Assembly: GCA_000378025.1 (NCBI GenBank)
Contig: KB899087.1
Coordinates: 2,914,001 to 2,978,000 of the forward strand
DNA length: 64,000 nucleotides
Reading direction: 5' to 3'
Source: Xanthobacteraceae bacterium 501b
GTDB lineage: Bacteria > Pseudomonadota > Alphaproteobacteria > Rhizobiales > Xanthobacteraceae
The notes beneath the pieces were generated by a model. The model had not been told where the DNA came from. It searched no databases and saw only the letters and a list, made by a program, of their open reading frames with translations. Numbering within the stretch: the stretch's first letter is position 1; each line of letters begins with the position of its first letter. This document shows, piece after piece, positions 43,991 through 51,323 of the stretch. The position numbers and the translations under genes were made by a program.

Positions 43991-44986
43991 TCACACGAGC
44001 CGTTTGCTCTTGTTGGGCGTCAGGAAGCCGACCACGTTGTAGCGGCCGACCGCCAGGAAGGTCAGAAGCAGCGCGCCCCAGGCGAAGTCGCGCACGAAGT
44101 TCGACAGCCCGCCGAAATTCAGCATGCTGGACATCAGCTGCAGGGCGATGGTCGCCAGCACCACGCAGATCACGCGGCCATAGCCGCCCTCGGGCCGCAC
44201 GCCGGCCATGACCGCGATGAGGATGGCGATCAAGAGATAAGAGGTGCCGTAGTCCCACTTCACGTTGACGTTGCGGGACGCGATGATGATGCCGGCAAGG
44301 CCGGAAAGCAGGCCGCTGGTCGCATAGGTGGCGATGAGCACGCGCGTCTTCGGGAAGCCGGCATAAAGCGCCGCCTTGGGGTTCGTGCCCATCAGCATCA
44401 GCCACAGCCCGAAGGGCGTGAACTTCAGCAGCGCGGCGATGAAGGCGGCGACGCCGATGAAGATGAGGAAGCTGATCGGCACGCCGAGGAACAGGCCGTT
44501 GCCGATCTCCGACAGCAGGTCCGGGGTGCCAACCGCCACCGCGCGCCCATCCGAGGCGACGACCGCAAGGCCGGTGAACAGCATCTGCGTGCCGAGCGTG
44601 CAGAGAATGGGGGTGATATTCAGCCGGCTGATCAGCAGCCCGTTGAACGTGCCGCCGAGGACCCCGACCAGCAGCGCGCCGACGATGAAGGCGAGCGAAT
44701 AGGCCGCCTGCTGGTCCGTGCTCGACAGGAACGAGCCCACGACCACCGCCGAGACGACGCCGGAAAGATTGGCCAGCGCGATGCCGGAGAGGTCGATGCC
44801 GCCATTGCCGGCGCACATGGCCAGCATGACGCCGATGGCGAGGAAGCCGATCTCCGGCAGCTGGCCGGCCATGGACTGGAGGTTGAACGGCGACAGGAAG
44901 GCGCCGCCTGATATGGCCGCTCCCAACGCCAGCACCGCCACATTGATGGCGATGAGCATGACCAGCTGTCCGCCGGTGGCTCGCAT
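43991..44986 (-). CDS. Sugar ABC transporter permease (RbsC family), first permease
   Basis: This 331-residue protein has about ten spans, with LPEIGFLAIGVMLAMCAGNGGIDLSG (family mark CAGNGGIDLSG) and ILIAVMAGVRPEGGYGRV. It is the first gene of the leftward transport–kinase operon and diverges from the LacI gene across a 481-base control region. The ATG at 44986 follows GGGAGGAGA. Confidence 0.92.
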   Translation of the reverse strand: MRATGGQLVMLIAINVAVLALGAAISGGAFLSPFNLQSMAGQLPEIGFLAIGVMLAMCAGNGGIDLSGIALANLSGVVSAVVVGSFLSSTDQQAAYSLAFIVGALLVGVLGGTFNGLLISRLNITPILCTLGTQMLFTGLAVVASDGRAVAVGTPDLLSEIGNGLFLGVPISFLIFIGVAAFIAALLKFTPFGLWLMLMGTNPKAALYAGFPKTRVLIATYATSGLLSGLAGIIIASRNVNVKWDYGTSYLLIAILIAVMAGVRPEGGYGRVICVVLATIALQLMSSMLNFGGLSNFVRDFAWGALLLTFLAVGRYNVVGFLTPNKSKRLV

Positions 44987-45014
44987 GGTCTCCTCCCGGA
45001 GTCGCGCTGGCATT

Positions 45015-45024
45015 TTTAGTAAAC
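45015..45024. promoter_or_regulatory. LacI-type operator candidate, ABC side
   Basis: TTTAGTAAAC is the reverse complement of GTTTACTAAA at 45405–45414. It lies 29 bases before the first permease start, a fitting place for a repressor of the transport operon. The flanking bases give a weaker palindrome than the other copy. Confidence 0.5.
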
Positions 45025-45403
45025 TATGACCAGCTTCACTAAATTCGTAGCAAAGGCTTTTGCCCGGCGCAAGCGGCCTGCGGCGCCGCTGCGACACCGA
45101 ATTTCCGCCCGGCCGGAACCTGCCGAAAAGCGCGGCGGGATCAAAAAAGCGGCAACATCCGGCGCCGGCAGGGACGCACCGCCGCATGAAATGCCGTATG
45201 CAAAATCCTTATGGGACAGCCCTTCTTACGCATTTGCGGCTCTCGTCGCACCGCCGAGAGGGCGAACGGCGACGCCATCTCGGCGGCGGAGACGCGGGCA
45301 CGTTCCGGACAGGTCGGCCACCCGCGACGGGCGGGCCGCACCATTCTTGCAAGACGGTTGCAAGGTCGAGATTTTTGGCTTAACGCTCGAAAAGGCACCC
45401 GAA

Positions 45404-45416
45404 TGTTTACTAAACA
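45404..45416. promoter_or_regulatory. LacI-type operator palindrome, lacI side
   Basis: TGTTTA, C, TAAACA is a perfect odd-centred inverted repeat 52 bases before the lacI start. Its core recurs in opposite orientation at 45015–45024, so one repressor could bind both ends of the divergent region and possibly loop it. Confidence 0.6.
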
Positions 45417-45467
45417 AAATCTGCATCACATGTGCATCACGGGTTCCATGAGGACACGTAGCCGGAC

Positions 45468-46556
45468 ATGAAAGCCAAGACGTCTTTCACCATTCGGGAC
45501 ATAGCCGGGGCGGCGGGCGTCTCGCCGGCCACAGTCTCGCTCGTGCTAAACGGCAAGGGGGAAATCTCCGGCCTCACCCGCGCCCGGGTGCTGGAGGCCG
45601 CCGCGCGGCTCAACTATGTCCCCCGCCTCGTCAAGGCGCGGCCGGAGGCCACCGGCACCATCCGCTTCCTCAAGATCGCCAAGCACGGGCACACCGTGAA
45701 CCGCGACCACAGCGTCTTCGTCTCGGACTATATCGACGGCATGTCGGCCGAGGCGACCCGGCGCGGCTATGCGCTTGAGGTGGTGAGCCATGAGGGCCAG
45801 GGCATGACGGCGGTCGCCGACATGATCGCGGTCGCCCCGGTCAGCGGCATCATCGCGCTCGGCACCGAAATGTCGGAATCCGACATCCGCGTGCTGCAGG
45901 GCGTCGGCCGGCCGATCGTTTTCATCGACACCTTCTACGACGTGGTGGAAGCCAATTTCGTCAATATGAACAATGAGGATGCGGTCCATCAGGTGATGGC
46001 CCGGCTGCGCCAGCAGGGCTTTTCGCGCATCGGCTTCGTGGCGAGCCATGTCGAGACCACGAATTTCCAGCTCCGCCAGCACGCCTTCCACCGCAACGCC
46101 GCGCGGCTGGGGCTGACCATCGACCCCGCCCATATAATTTCCGTCGAATCCACCTTCGACGGCGCCCATATCGATACCGTCAAGGCGCTGAGCGAGGGGC
46201 TGGCGCTGGCCGACGCCTATTTCTGCACCAATGACGTGATCGCCTATGGCTTCATCAAGGCGCTGCGCGAATTCGGCATCCGCATCCCTGAGGATGTCGG
46301 GGTGATCGGCTTCGACAATCTCCCGCTCGGCGCCACCATGGAGCCGGCTCTCACCACGATCGACGTGTCGAAGCGCAAGATCGGCAATCTTGCCGTCACC
46401 CTTCTCGACGATCTCATTAACGCCGCCGAACCACAGCGGCCGGTAAAAATCCTGGTCGGCGCCAGCCTCGTCGCGCGGGCCAGCGACCGTGGCCCGGCCG
46501 ATCCCCGCCCCGCCCCGCGCGCCGTGCGCCGCCGGGGCGTCGTCCCGGCCGCGTGA
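45468..46556 (+). CDS. LacI-family transcriptional regulator
   Basis: This 362-residue regulator has the LacI helix-turn-helix FTIRDIAGAAGVSPATVSLVLN with hinge helix TRARVLEAAARLNYVP, then a periplasmic-binding-like sensor domain (VSDYIDGMSAEATRRGYALE, AYFCTNDVIAYGFIKAL). It probably controls the divergent transport–kinase operon and the downstream racemase-like and reductase genes. The inducer sugar is unknown. Confidence 0.92.
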   Translation: MKAKTSFTIRDIAGAAGVSPATVSLVLNGKGEISGLTRARVLEAAARLNYVPRLVKARPEATGTIRFLKIAKHGHTVNRDHSVFVSDYIDGMSAEATRRGYALEVVSHEGQGMTAVADMIAVAPVSGIIALGTEMSESDIRVLQGVGRPIVFIDTFYDVVEANFVNMNNEDAVHQVMARLRQQGFSRIGFVASHVETTNFQLRQHAFHRNAARLGLTIDPAHIISVESTFDGAHIDTVKALSEGLALADAYFCTNDVIAYGFIKALREFGIRIPEDVGVIGFDNLPLGATMEPALTTIDVSKRKIGNLAVTLLDDLINAAEPQRPVKILVGASLVARASDRGPADPRPAPRAVRRRGVVPAA

Positions 46557-46566
46557 GGAGAAACCC

Positions 46567-47253
46567 ATGCCGACGCTGGCGATGATTCACACCGTTCCCG
46601 CGCTGCCCGCGCGGCTGGAAACACTGGCCGCGCAGGCGCTGCCGGGGTGGAGCTTCACCCATTCCGTCGATGAGAGCCTGCTCGCGGAGACGATCCGCGA
46701 GGGCCGGCTCACCGACGCGACGCGGGCGCGCCTCGCCGCCGGGGTGCAGGAAGCTGCCGCCGGGGCCGATGCGGTGCTTGTCACCTGCTCGACGCTGGGC
46801 GAGGCGGTCGATGCCCTGCGCCCGACCCTTGCCGTGCCGCTGTTCCGCATCGATCGCGGCATGGTCGAGGAAGCGGTGCGCCGCGCCCGCCGCATCGGCG
46901 TGCTGGCGACGCTGTCGACCACGCTGGAGCCGACCGGTCGGCTGATCGACGCCACCGCCGCCGCGACGGGGCGCGAGATCACCATGGTCGCGCGGCTGTG
47001 CGAGGGCGCCTTCGCCGCGCTCGCCGCCGGCGACCGCGAGACGCATGACCGGCGGGTGCGCGAGGCCTTCGAGGAGGTCGCGCCGCAGGTCGATCTCGTC
47101 GTGCTGGCGCAGGCCTCGATGGCCGATGCGCTGCCGGCTTCCGTGCGCGCGGCGGGCACCGTCCTTACCAGTCCCGAACTCGGGATCGCCGCCGTCGCGG
47201 CTGAACTGACAGGTCGCGCACCTGCGACCGCGCTTTCCGGGAGAGAGCCCTGA
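46567..47253 (+). CDS. Asp/Glu racemase-like protein of unknown substrate
   Basis: This 228-residue protein has the Asp/Glu/hydantoin racemase fold. The first catalytic cysteine is present in LVTCSTLGEAVD, but the second position has VVLAQASMADAL without cysteine. A classical two-base racemase would need both, so it may be an isomerase, decarboxylase or lyase-like member. It lies 10 bases after lacI and overlaps the reductase gene (TGATG), so it belongs to the sugar pathway. Confidence 0.82.
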   Translation: MPTLAMIHTVPALPARLETLAAQALPGWSFTHSVDESLLAETIREGRLTDATRARLAAGVQEAAAGADAVLVTCSTLGEAVDALRPTLAVPLFRIDRGMVEEAVRRARRIGVLATLSTTLEPTGRLIDATAAATGREITMVARLCEGAFAALAAGDRETHDRRVREAFEEVAPQVDLVVLAQASMADALPASVRAAGTVLTSPELGIAAVAAELTGRAPATALSGREP

Positions 47254-48314
47254 TGAAATACCGCACGCTCGGCCGCTCCGGCCTCAAGGTTTCCGCCCTC
47301 AGCATGGGGACGTTCTCCTTTGGCGGGGTCGGCGCCTTCGCCATGGTCGCCAATCACGGCGTGCCGGAAGCGCGCCGGCTGGTCGATACCTGCATCGATG
47401 GCGGCATCAATGTCATCGACACCGCCAACATGTATTCGCTCGGCCGCTCCGAGGAGATCGTCGGCGAGGTGCTGGAAGGCCGCCGCGACCGCGTGCTCAT
47501 CTCATCCAAGGCGCGCATGCGGATCGGCGACGGACCCAATGACGAGGGCGTGTCGCGCTATCACCTCATCCGCGAGTGCGAGCGCAGCCTGAAGCGGCTG
47601 CGGACCGACCATATCGACATCTATTTCCTGCATGAATGGGACGGCGTGACGCCGCTGGAGGAGACGCTGTCGGCGCTGGATTCGCTGATGCGGCAGGGCA
47701 AGATCCGCTATATCGGCTGCTCCAACTATTCCGGCTGGCACATCATGAAGGCGCTCGGCATCGCCGAGGCCAAGGGCCTGCCGCGCTTCGTCACCCAGCA
47801 GATTCACTACACGCTGGAAGCGCGCGAGGCGGAGTATGAACTTCTCCCCATTGCCGTCGATCAGGGCGTCGGCGTCATGGTGTGGAGCCCGCTGGCCGCC
47901 GGCCTGCTCTCCGGCCGCTTCGGCCGCGACAAGTTCCCGGCCGATTCGCGCCAGGCCGCCGGCTGGAGCGAGCCGCCGATCCGCGACAGCGAGCGCCTGT
48001 GGCGGATCGTCGATGTGCTGAACGACATTGCGAGCGCGCGCGGCGTCACGGCGGCGCAGATTTCCATCGCCTGGACACTCTCCCGCCCCGGCATCGCCTC
48101 GCTGGTGGTCGGCGGCACCGAGGAAGCCCATTTCCGCGACAACATCGCCGCCGTCGACATCACGCTCACCGCCGAGGAGCTGGAGCGGCTGAACCTCGTC
48201 AGCCGTCCGCCCTATCTCTACCCCTACTGGCACCAGCACAATTTCGCCCGCGATCGCTTTTGCGAGGGCGATTGGGCGCTGCATGCGAGCTATGAGGACC
48301 TCGGCCAGGTCTAG
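47253..48314 (+). CDS. Aldo/keto reductase
   Basis: This 353-residue oxidoreductase has the AKR barrel with the catalytic tetrad visible in VIDTANMYSLGRSEE (Asp, Tyr), VLISSKARM (Lys) and IDIYFLHEWDG (His). The C-terminal part has GVTAAQISIAWTLSRPGIASLVVGG for NADP(H) binding. It resembles the voltage-gated-channel beta-subunit/YajO group that reduces sugars. It ends the lacI operon and may interconvert an aldose and a polyol or lactone before the DhaK/L step. Confidence 0.9.
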   Translation: MKYRTLGRSGLKVSALSMGTFSFGGVGAFAMVANHGVPEARRLVDTCIDGGINVIDTANMYSLGRSEEIVGEVLEGRRDRVLISSKARMRIGDGPNDEGVSRYHLIRECERSLKRLRTDHIDIYFLHEWDGVTPLEETLSALDSLMRQGKIRYIGCSNYSGWHIMKALGIAEAKGLPRFVTQQIHYTLEAREAEYELLPIAVDQGVGVMVWSPLAAGLLSGRFGRDKFPADSRQAAGWSEPPIRDSERLWRIVDVLNDIASARGVTAAQISIAWTLSRPGIASLVVGGTEEAHFRDNIAAVDITLTAEELERLNLVSRPPYLYPYWHQHNFARDRFCEGDWALHASYEDLGQV

Positions 48315-48635
48315 GCGTAGGGCTGTCGATCTGGACGGAGATGTGTTTCACCGTCTCCGTCCGGCCGGCTGCAACCTCGGCGAAATCATCGCCGTAACCG
48401 GCCTACCCAGCGCCGCGCGCCGGACATCCGCGACACGTCTTTCGCCCGCGTACGCACAAGGGCGGACAGCGCACGTGCCGAGCCTACGAACGTTCTGGAA
48501 ACGGGGTTCGTAAAACAGACTGCCCAAGACGAGGCGCAGGGTGGTTTGTGGGCGTTCGGGATACCGTCTGCGCGGTGGTGTCAGGCGATTCCACCGATGC
48601 CCTGTGGCAGATGGCGCTTGATCGCCACCCGCTGC
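48315..48635. other. Non-coding stretch after the reductase gene
   Basis: These 320 bases have no open frame with protein-like composition and no clear hairpin terminator. The stretch leads into decayed sequence at 48636–48936. Confidence 0.4.
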
Positions 48636-48744
48636 CCGCCGTCCGGCTGGATCGGCAGTCGCCTCGGACCGCGCGGCAGCGATCACCGGCACCGAGTACA
48701 TCATAGACGGCGGCACGGTTCCCACCGCCGAGCGCTGGGCCGAA
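48636..48744 (+). pseudogene. Remnant of a short-chain dehydrogenase (3' end)
   Basis: The frame reads [20 protein letters not shown] followed by TVPTAERW, the very C-terminus of SDR enzymes (usual form LASDRASFVTGTEYVIDGG then T-PT). Upstream in this frame a stop appears at about 48620, and no Rossmann start or YxxxK motif is found, so the rest of the gene is lost. An SDR end next to an aldo/keto reductase may be the trace of a former pathway gene. Confidence 0.75.
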
Positions 48745-48781
48745 CAAACCCGGGGCCGACCGGAAAAAACCCGTGCCGACG

Positions 48782-48806
48782 GGAATAAGCGGCGCGGCAG
48801 GGAGTC
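48782..48806 (+). promoter_or_regulatory. ECF-type promoter element A
   Basis: GGAATAA, 15 bases, GTC. The same boxes and spacing occur at 53806–53830 and, reversed, at 53692–53716 beside an ECF sigma operon. Here it precedes only a short open frame at 48859, and about 100 bases around it resemble the leader of the DUF305 gene. Confidence 0.6.
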
Positions 48807-48858
48807 CAACCTTCAGACGCCGCCAATAGACGCCGCTCGGCCGCCGAAGGAGAACGCC

Positions 48859-48936
48859 ATGCGACACGCCCTCTCGCCTGCCTCGGCCGCAGGGCTGGTC
48901 TCCGGGTGCACCGTGGAACACGCGCGGCGCGATTGA
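48859..48936 (+). pseudogene. Short open frame or gene remnant behind ECF promoter A
   Basis: An ATG follows GAAGGAGAACGCC and reads 25 residues, starting [21 protein letters not shown] resembles a lipobox, so this may be a decayed lipoprotein or secreted-protein gene. The leader matches that of the DUF305 gene (53782–53878). The frame ends soon after at a TGA, so I treat it as a remnant, though a real small peptide is possible. Confidence 0.4.
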
Positions 48937-49109
48937 TCGGCTGACGAGCGCCACCGGCAGCGCCGACCCGGCATCGACACCTACCTCACTAAGTATTGGA
49001 CATGTAAACGCGGAAGTCGTTTCCGCGATTGGCGCTACGCGCGGCCGTCACAACAGCGGATCACGCAGACGTGCCGATAATGATATCGCGTACAAAAAGG
49101 AAAAGCCTC
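48937..49109. other. Leader region of the secreted hydrolase
   Basis: This 173-base stretch is AT-richer towards its end (CTCACTAAGTATTGGACATG, then GATAATGATATCGCGTAC) and probably holds the hydrolase promoter. I see no ECF-type element of the GGAATAA form here. Confidence 0.4.
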
Positions 49110-49901
49110 ATGAATACAAAGACCAGAAACATCCTTGCCGCCACCGCAGCCGCCGCAGCCGTCATCGGCATGGAGCCGGCGCGCGCGGCCGACCCCATCC
49201 CGCAGAGCCAGGCGGTCAAGAATGTCGTGCTGGTGCACGGCGCCTTTGCCGACGGCTCGGGCTGGCGCGGCGTCTATGACCAGCTGACCCAGCGCGGCTA
49301 CCGCGTCACCATCGTCCAGAACCCGCTGACCTCGCTCGCAGACGATGTTGCGGCCACCACGCGCGCGCTGGAACGGCAGAGCGGCCCGGCCATTCTCGTC
49401 GGGCATTCCTGGGGCGGCACGGTCATTACCGAAGCCGGCGACAATCCGAAGGTGGCGGGGCTGGTCTATGTCTCCGCGCTCTCGCCCGACGCGGGAGAAA
49501 CGACCGGCCAGCAATATGAAGGCTTTGCGCCGGCCACGGACTTCGTGCTCGACAAGGCGGAGGACGGTTTCGCCTTTGTCGACCGCGAGAAGTTCAAGGC
49601 CGGCTTCGCCCATGACGTCAGCGATCAGGATGTCGCCTTCATGCGGGACTCGCAGGTACCCATCAACCTCTCCGCGTTCGGCACGAAGCTGACGAGGGCG
49701 GCCTGGCGCTCCAAGCCGAGCTGGGCGGTAATCGCGACCGAGGACAAGGCGTTCGACCAAGCGATGCTGCTGCACATGGCCAAGCGGATCGGTGCCGACA
49801 TCACCACGGTCTCCGCCAGCCACGCGCTCTTCATGACCCAGCCCAAGGTCGTCGCCGACACGATCGACAAGGCGGCGCGGACGGTTTCCAAGCAGCCGTG
49901 A
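49110..49901 (+). CDS. Secreted alpha/beta-hydrolase
   Basis: This 263-residue protein has a signal peptide (residues 1–27, ending ARAAD) and an alpha/beta-hydrolase fold. It shows the oxyanion segment VLVHGAFADGSGWRGVYDQL, the nucleophile elbow VGHSWGGTV, a likely acid in VIATEDKAFD and the catalytic histidine in SASHALFMTQP. This small group is close to plant-type esterases and methyl-esterase-like hydrolases. The ATG at 49110 follows AAAAAGGAAAAGCC. The substrate is unknown. Confidence 0.88.
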   Translation: MNTKTRNILAATAAAAAVIGMEPARAADPIPQSQAVKNVVLVHGAFADGSGWRGVYDQLTQRGYRVTIVQNPLTSLADDVAATTRALERQSGPAILVGHSWGGTVITEAGDNPKVAGLVYVSALSPDAGETTGQQYEGFAPATDFVLDKAEDGFAFVDREKFKAGFAHDVSDQDVAFMRDSQVPINLSAFGTKLTRAAWRSKPSWAVIATEDKAFDQAMLLHMAKRIGADITTVSASHALFMTQPKVVADTIDKAARTVSKQP

Positions 49902-49914
49902 CCCATCGATGATG

Positions 49915-49964
49915 CCGCCTTGTCGGGGTCGGCAGCTCCACGGGGCGCCGCCCCGACAAGGCGG
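49915..49964 (+). terminator. Strong hairpin after the hydrolase gene
   Basis: CCGCCTTGTCGGGG (49915–49928) pairs perfectly over 14 bases with CCCCGACAAGGCGG (49951–49964), with a 22-base loop. It starts 13 bases after the stop. No T run follows, so it may act with Rho or protect the 3' end. Confidence 0.65.
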
Positions 49965-50126
49965 GTCCCTGCCGTGGCGCGGCGACCGCCCGGTTGCGTC
50001 CTCTATCGTTTCGATCAAATCCAGCAACTCTCCCATTTTTTGCTGCGCGCCCTATAGTGCGGGATCCGCGCCCCTTCCCGACGCCTTCGCCGGGGTGGGA
50101 CGCCGATCTCCGCGTGTGGGAAGGCG

Positions 50127-51281
50127 ATGGGAAAGACGGACAAGGACATCCTGACCACGGCTGAAACTGCCAAAATACTCGGCGTGTCGGTCCGTACCGC
50201 GCAGCTGCTCATCGAGGGTGGCTCCGTGCCGTCGTGGAAGACACCGGGCGGGCACCGCCGGGTCTACCGCGCCGATGTCATGGGACTGATTGAGCGGCCC
50301 GCACCGGGCGCATCCGGCGCGCCGCTCGCGTCCGCCACCGTCATCATTGTCGCTGCATCCGAACAGCTTGCCCATTATGATCGCCTGTTCGCCGGCATTG
50401 CCGAATGCACGGTGGAGGCGGTCGACAATGTCCACCGGGCCCTGTTTGCCATCGGCTCCGTCCGGCCGCACGCCATCATCGTCGATCTTGAGCCGCCCGA
50501 TGCCGAGCGGGTGAGGCTGCTGCACAGCCTGTCGGTCAACCCGTCGCTGGGCCACAGCCGGATTCTCGCGGTCGCGGCCACAGGCACGATCGCCAGCGCC
50601 GATCTGCCCGGCCGTGTCGTGCCTGTCGAGACCGCCGAACAGGCGGCCGCCGCGATACGTGTGTCCCTGACCGACACGGGTGTGCCGACCCCGCCGCCCG
50701 CCGAGACGCTGTTTCCGATCGCGCTCAATGAGAGCCAGAGGCTGGTGGCGCTCGAGCGCTCGGGACTGTTGGACACGCTTCCCGAGGAAGCGTTCGACCG
50801 GCTGACGTGGCTGGCCGCCCGCACTCTCGACGCGCCGATCGCGCTGCTGACCCTGCTCACTCCCACGCGGCAATGGTTCAAGTCGCGTATCGGCGTTGAT
50901 GCGCCGGAAACCCCGCGCAGCTGGGCCTTCTGCAATCATACGATCCTGCAGAAGGGTGTGTTCTCGGTGGAGGACCTGCCCAGCGATCCGCGCTTTGCCG
51001 CCAATCCGGCCGTCGCGGGGGATCTCGGCTTCCGCTTCTACGCCGGCGCCCCCGTCCACGACAATGAGGGCTTCACCGTGGGGTCGCTGTGCGTCATCGA
51101 CCGGAGGCCGCGCACGCTGGACGATGGCGAGAGGCGGGCGCTGATGGCGCTTGCGGCGCTGGCATCGGACGAGGTGCGGCTGCGCTCCACCGAGCGGCAG
51201 TTGCGGGACGCGCTTCGCACGGCAGAGCGGCAGACACCGGGCCCAGGGCCCCATCGCGCCGGTCGCGCCAGCCGGGCCTGA
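50127..51281 (+). CDS. HTH (excisionase/MerR-like) – receiver-like – GAF regulatory protein
   Basis: This 384-residue protein has three parts. Residues about 8–60 are an excisionase/BldC-type DNA-binding helix (TTAETAKILGVSVRTAQLLIEGGSVPSWKTPGGHRRV shown in part as TAETAKILGVSVRTAQ). Residues about 70–185 resemble a receiver fold (ATVIIVAASEQLAHYD, AIIVDLEPPDAERV). Residues about 205–355 are a GAF domain (LLDTLPEEAFDRLTWLAA, APVHDNEGFTVGSLCVIDRRP). It looks like a one-component sensor regulator. Its targets and signal are unknown, and the neighbours give no clue. Confidence 0.85.
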   Translation: MGKTDKDILTTAETAKILGVSVRTAQLLIEGGSVPSWKTPGGHRRVYRADVMGLIERPAPGASGAPLASATVIIVAASEQLAHYDRLFAGIAECTVEAVDNVHRALFAIGSVRPHAIIVDLEPPDAERVRLLHSLSVNPSLGHSRILAVAATGTIASADLPGRVVPVETAEQAAAAIRVSLTDTGVPTPPPAETLFPIALNESQRLVALERSGLLDTLPEEAFDRLTWLAARTLDAPIALLTLLTPTRQWFKSRIGVDAPETPRSWAFCNHTILQKGVFSVEDLPSDPRFAANPAVAGDLGFRFYAGAPVHDNEGFTVGSLCVIDRRPRTLDDGERRALMALAALASDEVRLRSTERQLRDALRTAERQTPGPGPHRAGRASRA

Positions 51282-51323
51282 AGGTGGAGACCGATCTCAC
51301 AGAGGACGGCCGGCGCGAGGACG

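Larger units (their letters stand above)
44987..45467. other. Divergent control region between the ABC operon and lacI
   Basis: These 481 bases contain no convincing gene. The ends are AT-richer than the surroundings. LacI-type operator candidates lie at 45015–45024 near the ABC side and at 45404–45416 near the lacI side. A direct repeat TGCATCAC (45422–45429 and 45433–45440) lies 28 bases before lacI. Open frames across the middle are serine- and arginine-rich and not protein-like. Confidence 0.55.
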
